NCBI RefSeq assembly: GCF_900700375.1
Contig: NW_021630114.1
Span: 145,638 to 209,637, forward strand
DNA length: 64,000 nucleotides
DNA from: Denticeps clupeoides
Taxonomy: Eukaryota > Chordata > Actinopteri > Clupeiformes > Denticipitidae
Reading direction: 5' to 3'
Shown here: positions 46,202 to 57,181 of the stretch, piece by piece
How the letters are laid out: every line of letters begins with the position of its first letter
How positions within the stretch are numbered: the stretch's first letter is position 1
Position numbers and translations under genes: made by a program
Notes under the pieces: generated by a model
Told to the model about the DNA's origin: nothing
Database searches by the model: none
Seen by the model: only the letters and a program-made list of their open reading frames with translations

Positions 46202-46656
46202 TCAGCTGCATGCTGGGCACAGGTACTCCTTGTCCACTGGAGGATGCTGGACACAGCTTACATGAAACCACCATTTACAACTGTCACAGCAAATCTGGAA
46301 AATGAGTTTGAAAATAAATAAATAATAAAACAAAAAAAACATTTTTCTGAGATGTATTGAAATCTGTGTCTACTCTTTATACAGCAGAGTTGATGTGTAC
46401 ACTAATAGTATACCATGACTGAGGTTTAAAGAATGTATTGCAGAGAGTACCCTGAATTAGCAAAACAGTTGTTATACATATTTACACACACTCGCAAACA
46501 TACATATTTATGTGCGTTTTAATAGCATTTTGGTCTGCATTACACATAGGGAAATGGGAGGGAGAGACAGGGTGGGATGACATGCAACAATCGCCACCCA
46601 AGTTTTTACCCATCTATCCTCACTACCACAATAATAGCACATGCTGCTGAGATTGT
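46202..46656 (-). CDS. PHD finger encoded by the last two exons of the Ginger-like gene
   Basis: Exon 46656-46610 gives MCYYCGSEDRW and exon 46294-46202 gives ICCDSCKWWFHVSCV, EYLCPACS and a stop. The ligands read C-x2-C, C-x2-C, H-x2-C, C-x2-C: a complete C4HC3 set across one in-phase intron. PHD fingers read histone H3 tails; here it may steer integration (inference). Confidence 0.8.
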
Positions 46657-49205
46657 CTGCAAAAACAAGAAGTATATTGTAAACATTTAATACTAATAAA
46701 TCTTTATTAATTATTATTTCTACATACTATATTAAAATGCTAGATTGTATTAAGTTGGTTCTTGTTAATTTATGTCTGAGATTTAGACAGAATGGGATAA
46801 TCTATGACAAAGAAGAATACATACCAGATTCCCGGAGGAGGGTGGTGGCTGTATCCAGCCTCATTTTGTTTACCTCTTCCTCGGTGGTGTCAAAACTTAA
46901 AGTTACACCAATCAGAATTTTTTCTGCAAACTGAAGAGACGTTTGATTGGTATAACTTAGAAGCACTGAATAACAAAAAAACTTTAAAAACTTAAATACT
47001 GTACTAACCATTAATGCCAGGACACCACAAGATACTGTGTCTTGCTGGAGAGAATGAGGCAGGGTGCTGCATGACCACCTTGAAATGTTGTGGCCCTTCT
47101 TCCGCATAAAGGCTCTGACAAATGAATACAAAGTGAAACACTTGTGAAAATGCTGTCATATGATAATTAGCTTTTGGCTTTCATTAAGGCACCAGAGAGA
47201 GCCAAATTTACCTTGTTGTCTCCTCGCAGCTTTTCTGATTAGTTGCTGTTTCTCCCAAAAGGATCCAAAAACAGGCATCTCTTCTCATGTGGATACAGAA
47301 CCTGTGTTTGTAAAGTTTGAATATAAAATTTTCAGGCATTAACAAACATTAAGGTTTTTACAGAAAGACCTACTAAATAATTCCTTTTGACATTTTTAGG
47401 AAATATATCTTCCTGCAAGAATGCTGGCATGTAGATATGGTGTTCTTCAAATCTCAAAAATATAGGAAGACCTAGCCAAAATACTGACTCCCTGTGGAGG
47501 GTGACAAAGATATTGTAGCTATTGTATTGCAGTACCCACTGCCAAAAAGTCTAAGAAATCATGATAGCTAAATGTCCTGTCCCTTGTAATCTGTTGCATA
47601 TGTCATAAAGCATTGAAAAGGTGAAAAAAACATTCAAATATTGTCATCAATTCATTTATCTAATAATAAGATATGACTGAAGCAAACTGAATATCTTGTT
47701 TCATCTACACTAACTGAGTGATACCATTTGAGACAGTGTAATTCACAAATGGCAATCTTACTGTCAGAATCCAGTGATGGTTCTTGTTGATAACATCATA
47801 TGACATCATACTTCATTGGATCCATCTAAGATTTGATGAAAAACATAATTATTCTTACCCTCATTGAAAACAAAATTGCTATTGCTCAATCATGTTCCAC
47901 TACATACTCGCAGTCTGGATAGTTTTCGATCCCAAATTGCTGTCATGGCAAAGGAATCGATGACAGCTGCTTTGCATCCTTGTTTGGTGTTATATCGCCG
48001 CACCAGTACTGTCAAGTATGCATTGATGACCTGTGAAACAGTTACATTTGGTCTAATGCATTGTATTTTGGTAAAATTGAAGATGAGTCATTTCATGGTT
48101 TTGTTGGACAATGTATTGTGATACTCCTGACTTGTTATTGACAAACTGCAGATAACTGTTTACATGTAAACAGTTCGTACTTGATTACTGAGGTTAGTAA
48201 TGTATATTATAATAATGACAAAATACCTCACTTTCTAGTTCCATCTTAGGATCAATCTTTGCAATGTCCCAGAAATATAATTTATATGGTCCCACTCTGG
48301 AAAGAAGAACATGAATATCCTTTCCTGCCCAAGCATCCTGCAGATCTGTGAACAGTAGTAGACAATGTTGATGGTCTGTGGTGATGGTGAGGATTGAGCT
48401 GGTGGTGCCTGGGGTGGTGGTGATGCCTCTGCAGCTAGTTGTGTCTGGTCGGTCTGTGGTGATGGTGAGGCTTGAGCTGGTGGTTCCTGGGGTGGTGGTG
48501 ATGTCTCTGCAGCTAGTTGTGTCTGGTCGGTCTGTGGTGATGGTGAGGCTTGAGCTGGTGGTGCCTGGGGTGGTGGTGATGCCTCTGCAGCTAGTTGTGT
48601 CTGGTCGGTCTGTGGTGATGGTGAGACTTGAGCTGGTGGTGCTTCTCTGGCAGGTGGTGCAAAGCGTATTACAGAGGGTTTGGTTGTTGATGCGGGTATA
48701 GATATGGATGATGGGACAGCTGGTGTTTGGGCTGAAATGTCCTTCTCCAATTTAGAAGGAATGCGACGATCCCCCTTAATCATTAATTTTAAATGGTCAA
48801 TGTTCACTTTTTTGTGGACAGTGCCATTTTCTCCAAGTATGTCGGCACTTTTCCCCTCTAGTGCCACATCCGTATAAGGGCCCAGAAAATTTGGCTCCAG
48901 TTTGCCCCCTTTCCTTTGCGCACTCCGTTTATTCTGTCTCTACACCTGGTCCCCGACTTTAAAGTATGCTTTGGGAGCACCCAACCTGAGTCTCTGCTGG
49001 GTGTACTCCTCCTATTGTTTTTTAACATTCTACTTTATGATATCCCTGATGGAGTCAAGTCTTTTTATGTCCTCAAAGACAGCTTCCTCTGTCACGGTGG
49101 CTTCCACACTACTGTTAACCTGTGAACAGAAAAGTGATTGCACTAAACGTGTACAAAATGTACAAGATAAAAAAAAAAAAAACACACACAAACAGATAGA
49201 TTGCT

Positions 49206-49240
<35 letters not shown>

Positions 49241-49947
49241 AGGTATGAATGAATGTACTAGCCAAGTAATCCTGTGGCACTTCTGAGGTATACTGAGCTT
49301 CTCTCCCAAACATTAAAAAATAAGGAGAGTACTTGGTGGTGACTTGGGTTTTAGTTCGAAGTCCAAACATCACTGCATCCAAGTTCTCATCCCAGATGTC
49401 TAGTCTTTCCCCAACAAGTTTTCCAAGTGCTCTGAAAAGCATATAATGGCAATATGAAATATATTTTACATTTATATTAACAATATATTACATATATTAA
49501 AAATATATATTTAATGGCATGTGACATGTATATAACTTTTACATCTTATGATATAACATTATATATGTTAATATATAATATGTAAATTCTGCAGACTAAA
49601 TAAATGTTTATGTACAAAAATATAAATTTGTTGAAACCACTCAAGACAAACTTTCCTTACCTTTGGATAGTCCCATTTAACCTTTCCACTAAGCCATTTG
49701 TTTGGGGGTGATAAGGGGAGCAAAGACTTTGTTTAATGCCAAGCTTGGCACACAAACCCTTATTTATCTGTGAATGAAAATGTAAAGAGGCACATTAGTC
49801 CTTGGACACACACTGTAGAAAAACTATTTCATAAATAGTCAATAAAATTACAAAACCAGAATGTAAATTTAAATGTCTAATGCAAAATAACTGGTCCCCT
49901 ATCTGCCAGAATGTTTTTTTTTTAAACTCAACAATTTTTTAAAGGGA

Positions 49948-49978
<31 letters not shown>

Positions 49979-51407
49979 TACATATTTATATATTCTATTC
50001 AAATATATTAATTGCATTATTAGTGTTATATAATAGTATTATACATAATTATGAATTATAAAAATTTTAAGTACAATAGTACTATGTATAATTATGTAAA
50101 TGTAAATACTTACCGAATTAACAAATTCTTTGCCCTGATCAGTGAGGATTCTTTTTGGAGCCTCAAACTAATAGAAGAAACGGAGGATGCACTCTGCAAC
50201 TTCTTCTGCCCGTTTTGAGCTCAAGGGGTAAGGTTGTGGCCATTTGGTCACATAATCCACCATAACACAGATGTACTTATGCCCCCTTTTGGTGACTGTC
50301 AATGGCCCAATTAAGTCCATTCCTACCAATTCAAATGGGTGTGTGACCTAAAAAAAACACACACACACAAAAAAAAGTTATTATGAGACATTCATTTGTG
50401 GGGAAGTAAACAATAACTTGGCAATAAATGCATAAGATAATGTCATGATTAATACCTTTATAGGAGTGTACTTCGCCTCCTGTTTAATGATTTGCTGTGC
50501 AGCTTGGCAGGCTACACAGTCTGAAACCTGCATTAAATATAAATATAAATATAATAAAGTTATTCATTAGATTTAAAAATTAGGAACAGCTAAAAAAATT
50601 AGTTGTACAATATGCAGAAGTATACATGGTCAAAATATGGTAGAGCGCAGACTGTTATTAGGTGAAGTAGCTTTTTTGGCTATGTACCCATTTGTTGATG
50701 TCAGCAGTAATACCAGGCCAAAAAAACCTTTTGGCAATCTCGTCCCTGGTTTTTTTTCTGGGCTGTGTGAGCTCCCACGGCGCTTGAGTGGAATTCGGTG
50801 AAAACCAAATTTGCCTCTTCAGCTCCACATACCACTTTGATTTTGTTTTCCCCTTTTCTTCCACTGATCTTGTACAACACATCTCCTGTTATCAAATTAA
50901 TACATGATTCCCTCAACATAAAAATAATGTACAGTACCAACTGATGAAGATTAAATAACATACTTATATGATATTATGGTCCCCTGTTCTATCTGTTTTC
51001 AAGTTAAATTAATCTGAAGGAAGAACATGTGCAGCTATTACAGAAAGAGCTCTGCTAGTGTCAATTGTAGCAAAGCTAGCATGATGGAAAAATACACAAA
51101 ATAGTAATTACACATGAGGGGAAAGTGATATCCAACATTAGTTGGCAAGGAAATGTGTATGCTACATATGCTATTCTGTGTCAGTGTTCGTATGGCTATG
51201 CCAATTAATGCACTGCGTGTTTTTTTTATTTGCTAGCACCGTGTTAACGATGCACATGATAATCCGTCGATATTAGTTATACTCACCTTCAAAAATAAAA
51301 CCTAAAGCTTTATGTCTTAGGTCCCTTTTTTCGGCTTTTGAAAGGCCCTCCGGGTATTTATTGTACCTCTTATAGGCAACAATGTTATTAAAAACCGTGG
51401 GATCCAT
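46202..51407 (-). CDS. integrase / Ulp1 protease / PHD finger transposase gene
   Basis: Exons (high to low): 51407-51287, 50885-50660 (approx.), 50527-50456, 50347-50114, 49767-49661, 49431-49262 (approx.), 49119-48365 (approx.), 48345-48227, 48030-47908, 47590-47472 (uncertain), 47301-47212, 47114-47009, 46930-46825, 46656-46610, 46294-46202. Start MDPTVFNNIVAYKRYNKYPE. Next come an H2C2 zinc finger (EFHSSAVGAH, then VSDCVACQ), the integrase core with D in VGMDLIGPL, D in LTDQGKEF and E in TNGLVERLNG, and GPY-like KLEPNFLGPYTD. A Pro/Gln repeat linker follows, then Ulp1/C48 blocks (VINAYLTVLV, LFLDPFG, HSLQQDTVSCGVLAL), and a C4HC3 PHD finger ending CPACS-stop. Most splice borders are canonical. 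A few apparent interruptions suggest this copy is no longer active. Probable transposase with regulatory/desumoylating add-ons; function inferred. Confidence 0.78.
46825..48345 (-). CDS. Ulp1/C48 cysteine protease region of the Ginger-like gene
   Basis: Blocks in order: LQDAWAGKDIHVLLSRVGPY (48345-48227), VINAYLTVLVRRYNTKQGCK and IDSFAMTAIWD (48030-47908), CLFLDPFG with the catalytic Asp (47301-47212), LQQDTVSCGVLALM with the oxyanion Gln and catalytic Cys (47114-47009), FAEKILIGV (46930-46825). The His block is not clear. The family removes SUMO-like modifiers. Confidence 0.72.
48371..48652. repeat. 78-bp coding minisatellite (Pro/Gln/Ala linker)
   Basis: About 3.6 copies of a 78-bp unit that on the - strand encodes APPAQASPSPQTDQTQLAAE plus ASPPPQ. 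The period is a multiple of three, so the frame is kept. It separates the integrase and protease halves of the Ginger-like gene. Confidence 0.92.
49206..49242. repeat. (GAAA)n microsatellite
   Basis: About nine GAAA units in an intron of the Ginger-like gene; directly visible. Confidence 0.95.
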
Positions 51408-51604
51408 TGTTAAATTTGTGGGGTAACTGCAAAGGTTAACTTCTGCTTACAGAGTAGGTGACGCTCCACGATTTGGTACAATCTCGGTACATCTTGGTAA
51501 TAATCTCGTAAACGAGTCAGACAAATAGCGAGACAGATAATTTATTTGATGAAATTTCAAATAGTCAAAATCAAAATGTGTTATTGTGCAACGCATCCGC
51601 CATA

Positions 51605-51664
51605 GCGAATCCCCGCCCCATGAAGCGAATCCCCGCCCCATGAAGCGAATCCCCGCCCCATGAA
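51605..51664 (-). promoter_or_regulatory. three tandem 20-bp units with GC boxes
   Basis: Three exact 20-bp copies, each containing CCCCGCCCC, the complement of a GC box (Sp1/KLF site). They lie about 200 bp upstream of the - strand start codon and just inside the right inverted repeat, so they likely form the transposase promoter. Binding is inferred. Confidence 0.7.
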
Positions 51665-51667
51665 GCG

Positions 51668-51894
51668 TTAACTGTTTAATGACTGTAAAAAAAATTTGAA
51701 GTGTTAATTTAATAATTACTGTACAAAATTTGTTTCTTACAATGCTGATATTGTTAATTTTATTGATCTTAACAACAAATTTATTGGAAAAGCATTTTTT
51801 ATTTCTGTGTATTTATTTTATTTAGTTCATATGAATCTTAGAGTAAATTCTAATCACAGTTGTAACTGCAGGGGGGGGGCATTCTGTGGCACAG
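51668..51894 (-). repeat. right terminal inverted repeat of the Ginger-like element
   Basis: Inverted partner of 45843-46068. It lies immediately outside the triple GC-box repeat and about 260 bp upstream of the gene's start codon. Confidence 0.88.
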
Positions 51895-51929
51895 TTTTAA
51901 TTGTGGGACACCACTACAAACAAGAAATT

Positions 51930-52486
51930 TGGGTATTCTTAAAGCAAGAAAAAAGTGACAGTGAGCGGCAGCTTCTGTTGCGCTGGAGAAGAGCGATGAC
52001 GTCAAGGGAGGCAATCTGTGGCAGGGGGGCAGTTTACAGCACAACACCGGCACCAGCGAATAAAACCCTGTGTTTTCCTGGAGCCAGAGCGCCCGACATC
52101 CGTGCAAATTTAAAAGCAACCGCAGGTACTCCAGTATAGCAATTCACGTCGGCGCTAACGACGTCCGACTACGCCAGTCAGAAATAACTAAAGATAATTT
52201 TATAGAGATGCTTGAACTGGCTAAAACGAGGTCGGATACAGTAATCTGCTCTGGCCCATTACCGCAGTTTCGGCGTAGCGACGAGACCTGTAGCAGGCTC
52301 CTCGATATAAATCGCTGGTTGTCGGAGTGGTGTCCAAAAAATAGAGTGGGCTTTATTAATAACTGGCCAATATTTAGGGGGAAGCCTGGTCTTTTTGGGC
52401 GAGATGGCATCCACCCCAACTGGGCGGGCGCCACTCAGTTGTCTAAAAACTTAACTCGTAGTCTTAGAACCAAAAAACAAAACTGA
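51930..52486 (+). pseudogene. L2 ORF1, SGNH/GDSL-type esterase domain
   Basis: LCFPGARAPDIRANLK in one frame, then SSIAIHVGANDVRLRQSEIT, FIEMLELAKTRSDTVICSGP and GLFGRDGIHPNWAGATQLSK in the next. G-A-N-D and D-G-I-H correspond to blocks III and V (Asp-His pair) of SGNH hydrolases, known in ORF1 of some CR1/L2 LINEs. The block with the serine is not recognisable. Frame break near 52135. Confidence 0.75.
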
Positions 52487-52769
52487 CTCGCCAGAGCCGA
52501 GACCAGGCAGCAGACAGACCGGCTAAACCGAGTGTCTGCCATTCGCGTAGAGCCGCCACCCAGCGTGTACAATATTGACACTGTGTCTTTACATCGCTCT
52601 ATTAAACAAGAGATTCTACAAGAAACGTTAATAATAAAACTCATAAATATGCTGACACTGTGTCTGTTCCCCGGGCTGGATGGGGTGTCTGTTTCAGGAA
52701 CTTACTACCCGTTAATATCACTCCTTCTGAATGTACCACCAGCACCCCCGACATAAGAATAGGATTATA

Positions 52770-53600
52770 AAATGTTAGATCTCTCACACCTAAAACGCTC
52801 ATTGTCAATGAAATGATTACAGATCAGGGGTTCGATGTACTGTGCCTGACCGAAACTTGGTTAAAACAAAATGAATTTGTAGCATTAAACGAGTCTAGTC
52901 CTCCTGGATACAGCTATGTACACCAACCTCGCTTAACTGGAAGAGGAGGTGGCGTCGCAGTAATTTATAAGGATAACCTCGGTATTACTCATAAACCCGG
53001 ACAAGGATTTAACTCTTTTGAGATTCTAAATACTAATATAACTCATGTAGTCTCACAAAATAAAAGTTAATTCCATTGATTATTATTTATAGACCCCCTG
53101 TACCTTATTCTGAGTTTCTTAGTGAATTTACAGATTTTGTCTCCAACTTAGTTGTATCTGTGGATAAAGCCCTAATTGTCGGCGACTTTAACATCCACTG
53201 TGATAAATTAGAAGACTCACTAAGAACCGCATTCCTGTCTTTATTAGACTCAGTTGGAGTTAACCAACATGTAATAGGACCTACTCACGAAGGTGGTCAC
53301 ACGCTCGGTTTAAATATGGAAGATATAGTTACTCTTCCGCAATCTCCTCATCGCTTTTAAAATATGTCTCAGACACAATAAACTCAACCTCCCTCGTTAT
53401 AGAGACAAACGGACAATTACATCAAGTACGGCACAGAGGTTTATTAATACCTTACCAGATTTATCAACGCTGATAAACTCACCGTCAGACCCCGCTGAAC
53501 TTGACCAAGCGACCAAATGTCTAGAATTAACACTGCGTAGTACGTTAGATAATGTGCTCCCCTCAAAAGGAAGATAGTAAGAGATAAAAACTTAATTCCT
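52770..53600 (+). pseudogene. L2 AP-endonuclease
   Basis: ITDQGFDVLCLTETWLKQNE, GRGGGVAVIYKDNLGI, then IIIYRPPVPYSEFLSEFTDF, DKALIVGDFNIHCDKLEDSL and VIGPTHEGGHTLGL. LTETWL, YRPP, GDFN and GHTL are the standard blocks; the usual D of GHTLDL is G. The SDH block is missing, and a stop lies near 53068. Confidence 0.82.
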
Positions 53601-54039
53601 TGGTATAATGATCACACGCGCTCACTTAAGAAGACTGCCCGGAAATTAGAACGCAAATGGCGTTGAAGTAAATTGAATGTATTCCGAATAGCGTGGAAGG
53701 AGAGCCTACTTAACTATAGGAAGGCTCTCAATGCGGCTCGATCGACGTATCTCCTCGTTAATAGACAAGAACAAAAATAAATCCCGGATTCCAGTTTAAC
53801 ACAATAGCCAAACTAACCAGGAATAAGACAGAAACGGATACTACCACTCAATATCATCATAGTAGTGACAATTCTATGAATTTCTTTAATACTAAAATAG
53901 TTGCGAATAGAGATAAGATTAAAAGCACAACAAATAGCTCCACCGATATTTCTATGGAAAATAATATTCTAATATCTGACCACCGATTAGAACGATTCAA
54001 CCTTATTAAAGAGCATGAATTAATTTAATTAAATGTACT

Positions 54040-55531
54040 TGCACTTTGGATCCGATTCCAACAAGGTTCCTTAAGCAAATACCACCCGATATTATAAATT
54101 CTACCCTCAAAATTGTTAACTCGTTGCTTAGCACCGGCCACGTACCAAGTTCGTTCAAGGTAGCAGTCATTAGACCCCTGATTAAAAAGCCTGATCTTGA
54201 TTGAAGTCAGCTTTCAAATTATAGACCGATATCCAACCTTCCGTTTATATCAAAAATCGTAGAAAAAGTCGTAGCCCAGCAGCTGAGCGCATACCTAGAC
54301 TGTAACAACATCCATGAAGTACATCAATCAGGATTTAAACCTCATCATAGCACTGAGACAGCGCTGGTTAAAGTGGTTAATGACCTGCTGTTGGCCTCTG
54401 ATCAGGGACGCATCTCGCTGCTTGTCCTGCTTGAGTGCAGCGTTTGACACTCTTGATCACGCTATTCTCCTTGCCAGGTTAGAGAATGTTGTTGGGATTA
54501 AGGGAACAGCCCTTGTATGGTTCAGATCATATCTGACCAACCGATATCAGTTTGTGGACATCAATGGTATTTCGTCTTCACATAGTAAAGTAGAGTTTGG
54601 TGTTCCACAAGGTTCTGTCCTAGGTCAGACTTTTTTCCCTATTCATGTTGCGTACGTCATCCGCAAACATGGTATTAGCTTTCATTGCTACGCTGACGAC
54701 ACACAGCTGTATCTGTCAGCAATGCCAGACAAGAGGCAGCAGCTGAACAAAATAGAGAATTGTCTGAAGGACATTAGACAGTGGATGCTCACCAACTTTC
54801 TTCTGTTAAACCCTGATAAGACAGAAGATCTTGTACTTGGGCCTCAAGCAGCCAGACATAAGCTGACTGACTACATCATAACTCTGGATAGCCTTTCTAT
54901 CTCACCAAGTACTGAAGTAAAGAATCTAGGTGTCATCATTGATGCAGGTCTCTCATTCAATTCATATGTAGATAATGTCACTAGGATAACACTCTTTCAC
55001 CTTAGAAATATTGCAAAAATAAGAAATCTAATCTCAATGCATGATGCTGAAAAGTTGGTCCATGCATTTATTACATCAAGGTTAGATTACTGCAATGCAT
55101 TACTGTCTGGATGCTCTAGTAGATGCATGAGTAAACTCCAGCTAGTACAGAATGCTGCAGCCAGAGTTCTAACTAGAACCAGGAAATTTGACCACATCAC
55201 CCCAGTCTTACAATCACTGCACTGGTTACCCATCAAATTTAGGATTGACTACAAAATCCTACTTTTGACCTATAAAGCTCTAAATGGTCTCACCCCACAG
55301 TACCTGAGTGAACTTTTAGTTGTTTACGAGCTGCCACGCCCCCTTCGATCAACAGGTGCGGGGTCACTACTGGTACCCAAAGTGCAGAAGGTCATAGCTG
55401 GGAGCAGATCCTTCTCATATAGAGCTCTGCAGTTGTGGAATGACTTGCCTGTCAGTGTCCGGTACTCAGACACAGTCTCAGTGTTTAAATGTAAACTGAA
55501 AAGACATCTGTTTTCTCTGGCCTACTGTTAA
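54040..55531 (+). pseudogene. L2 reverse transcriptase
   Basis: The open frame 54314-55531 contains [52 protein letters not shown] (YADD intact), [40 protein letters not shown] and SVFKCKLKRHLFSLAYC-stop. Upstream RT blocks at 54040-54310 are in other frames with stops. Inactive but recent-looking. Confidence 0.88.
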
Positions 55532-56009
55532 AGGCCCAGATACTGTGTCAATTATTAGGTCCACTAAAGTCACCCTGTTAAGCACAGACAGTGTTCAGTT
55601 CACCCTAGTTAGGCTGTCCTAGTTAGGGTACCGGGCCACTGTAGCACCAATATACTAATATACCACATATTTCAGTACCAGTCATACAATGCCACCGTCT
55701 GCCGCTGCTTCTGTTTTCTCTGAGATACTGAATCAAGCCCCCAGACTACTGGCAGACTCCAGTGAAGAGACCACCAGATAAAAGAGAAGAAGGGAAATAC
55801 ACCAGACAGATGCCCTGTTCAAGGTTGTCTACACTGTGCTTTGTTGTTGCCTGGCAAAGGCTTGAATTGTACTTTTTGCAAATAAAAGCTTACCACTCCA
55901 ACTTTTTGCCTTTTCTCCATCATAAATTGACAGTAAATCAGGAGTTTTCACTCTTTGATATGTGTTCAAGCCCCTTTGGTTTAAAGTTCAAGATTTTCAA
56001 GCAGAGTTT

Positions 56010-56130
56010 GTGTACGGAAAAACCAGCTGAAGAATGCCCAATCTTGTCTGATCTCAGAAGCTAAGAAGGCTTGGGCCTGGTTAGTACTTGGATGGGAGAC
56101 TACGTGGGAATGCCAGGTGCTGTAAGCTTT
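56010..56130 (+). rRNA. 5S rRNA-like copy 1, type B
   Basis: 121 nt. Contains AGAAGCTAAGAAGGC (A box), GGGCCTGGTTAGTACTTGG and TGGGAGAC (intermediate element and C box). It starts GTGTACGGAA and is followed by TTTAACTATT. First unit after the LINE border. Confidence 0.82.
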
Positions 56131-56286
56131 AACTATTAAAAACTTTAAAATGAAAGTATTTACATGGCTTTGTTAGCTTTTTTTGCCTTTTCTCCATCAT
56201 AATTTGACAGTAAAGCGGGAGTTTTCACTCTTTGATATGTGTTCAAGCCCCTTTGGTTTAAAGTTCAAGATTTTCAAGCAGAGTTT

Positions 56287-56407
56287 GTGTACGGACAAAC
56301 CAGCTGAAGAATGCCCAATCTTGTCTGATCTGAGAAGCTAAGAAGGCTTGGGCCTGGTTAGTACTTGGATGGGAGACTACATGGGAATACCAGGTGCTGT
56401 AAGCTTT
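56287..56407 (+). rRNA. 5S rRNA-like copy 2, type B
   Basis: 121 nt, start GTGTACGGACAAACC, internal boxes intact, GATCTGAGAAG in place of GATCTCAGAAG. Confidence 0.82.
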
Positions 56408-56567
56408 AATTATTGAAAAACTTTTAAAATGAAAGTATTTACATTGCTTTGTTAGCTTTTTTTGCCTTTTCTCCATCATAATTTGATAGTAAAGCGGGAG
56501 TTTTCGCACTTTATAATGTTTTCACAAAGCCCTTTTGGTTAAAGTTCAAGATTTTCAAGCAGAGTTT

Positions 56568-56688
56568 GTGTACGGACAAACCAGCTGAAGAATACCCAAT
56601 CTTGTCTGATCTGAGAAGCTAAGAAGGCTTGGGCCTGGTTAGTACTTGGATGGGAGACTACATGGGAATACCAGGTGCTGTAAGCTTT
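56568..56688 (+). rRNA. 5S rRNA-like copy 3, type B
   Basis: 121 nt, start GTGTACGGACAAACC, GAATACCCAATC and GATCTGAGAAG variants shared in part with copy 2, suggesting a local duplication. Confidence 0.82.
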
Positions 56689-56816
56689 AATTATTGAAAA
56701 ACTTTTAAAATGAAAGTATTTACATGGCTTTGTTAGCTTTTTTTGCCTTTTCTCCATCATAATTTGATAGTAAAGCGGGAGTTTTCGCACTTTATAATGT
56801 TTTCAAAGCCCTTTTG

Positions 56817-56822
56817 TTTAAA
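56817..56822 (+). promoter_or_regulatory. TATA-like TTTAAA at -30 of a 5S unit
   Basis: TTTAAA lies 30 to 25 bases before the 5S start and is present at about the same place before most units. Fish 5S genes commonly have a TATA-like element near -28. Function inferred. Confidence 0.5.
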
Positions 56823-56846
56823 GTCCAAGATTTTCAAGTAGAGTTT

Positions 56847-56967
56847 GCTTACGGACTTGCCAGCTGAAGATTGCCCAATCTTGTCTGATCTCAGAAGCTA
56901 AGAAGGCTTGGGCCTGGTTAGTACTTGGATGGGAGACTACATGGGAATGCCAGGTGCTGTAAGCTTT
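56847..56967 (+). rRNA. 5S rRNA-like copy 4, type A
   Basis: 121 nt, start GCTTACGGACTTGCC and end GTAAGC, which pair perfectly as helix I. Last 5S before U2-like unit 1. Confidence 0.85.
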
Positions 56968-57181
56968 AACTATTGTAAAACTTTTAAAATGAAAGTATTT
57001 ACATCACTTTGTTAACTTTTTTAAAGTAAGTTAAGGGGTACTTTCTTTCTTTAGTATGTTTTCCCGCCTTTTTTCTTTTTTTTTTTTTTTTTTTTTTTTA
57101 AACTTCTCTTCAGGTTTCTTTGTCTGTGTGTGCTCTACAACGATCATTCACAGGCTTGGCTATGGAGTGGGGTGGAGCTGA

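Larger units (their letters stand above)
45843..51894 (-). mobile_element. Ginger-like DNA transposon with about 225-bp terminal inverted repeats
   Basis: 45843-46068 and 51668-51894 are inverted copies (shared CTGTGCCACAGAATGCCC, GCAGTTACAACTGTGATT, TACTCTAAGAT, ATCAATAAAATTAACAATAT, TTTGTACAGTAATTATTAAA). Between them is one - strand multi-exon gene with an integrase, a Ulp1 protease and a PHD finger. No gag or polymerase; size 6.05 kb. Ginger elements are cut-and-paste transposons with gypsy-like integrases; the assignment is inference. The left end is unclear: a similar terminal sequence also occurs at 45668-45702. It interrupts an L2 LINE, so it is younger than that L2. Confidence 0.8.
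45300..55878 (+). mobile_element. L2 LINE with SGNH ORF1, interrupted by a 6-kb DNA transposon
   Basis: Left part 45300-45665: 5' UTR and ORF1 start (MAPSVIPCAVCEMYSLTNSV, then FTCGKFRRLVEMTEKI). Right part from 51895: ORF1 remainder, endonuclease, RT and 3' UTR ending TTGAATTGTACTTTTT at 55878, where the 5S/U2 array begins. Family as at 31886-32925. The RT is the longest open frame in the window (405 codons). Confidence 0.8.

Noticed and set aside
48378-48701. Valine-rich + strand open frame
   Set aside because: It is the antisense shadow of the Pro/Gln-rich minisatellite in the - strand gene.
45843-51894. Polinton-type element
   Set aside because: Integrase and a C48-like protease are present, but there is no polymerase, packaging ATPase or capsid gene, the size is only 6 kb, and the domains form one spliced gene with a PHD finger.
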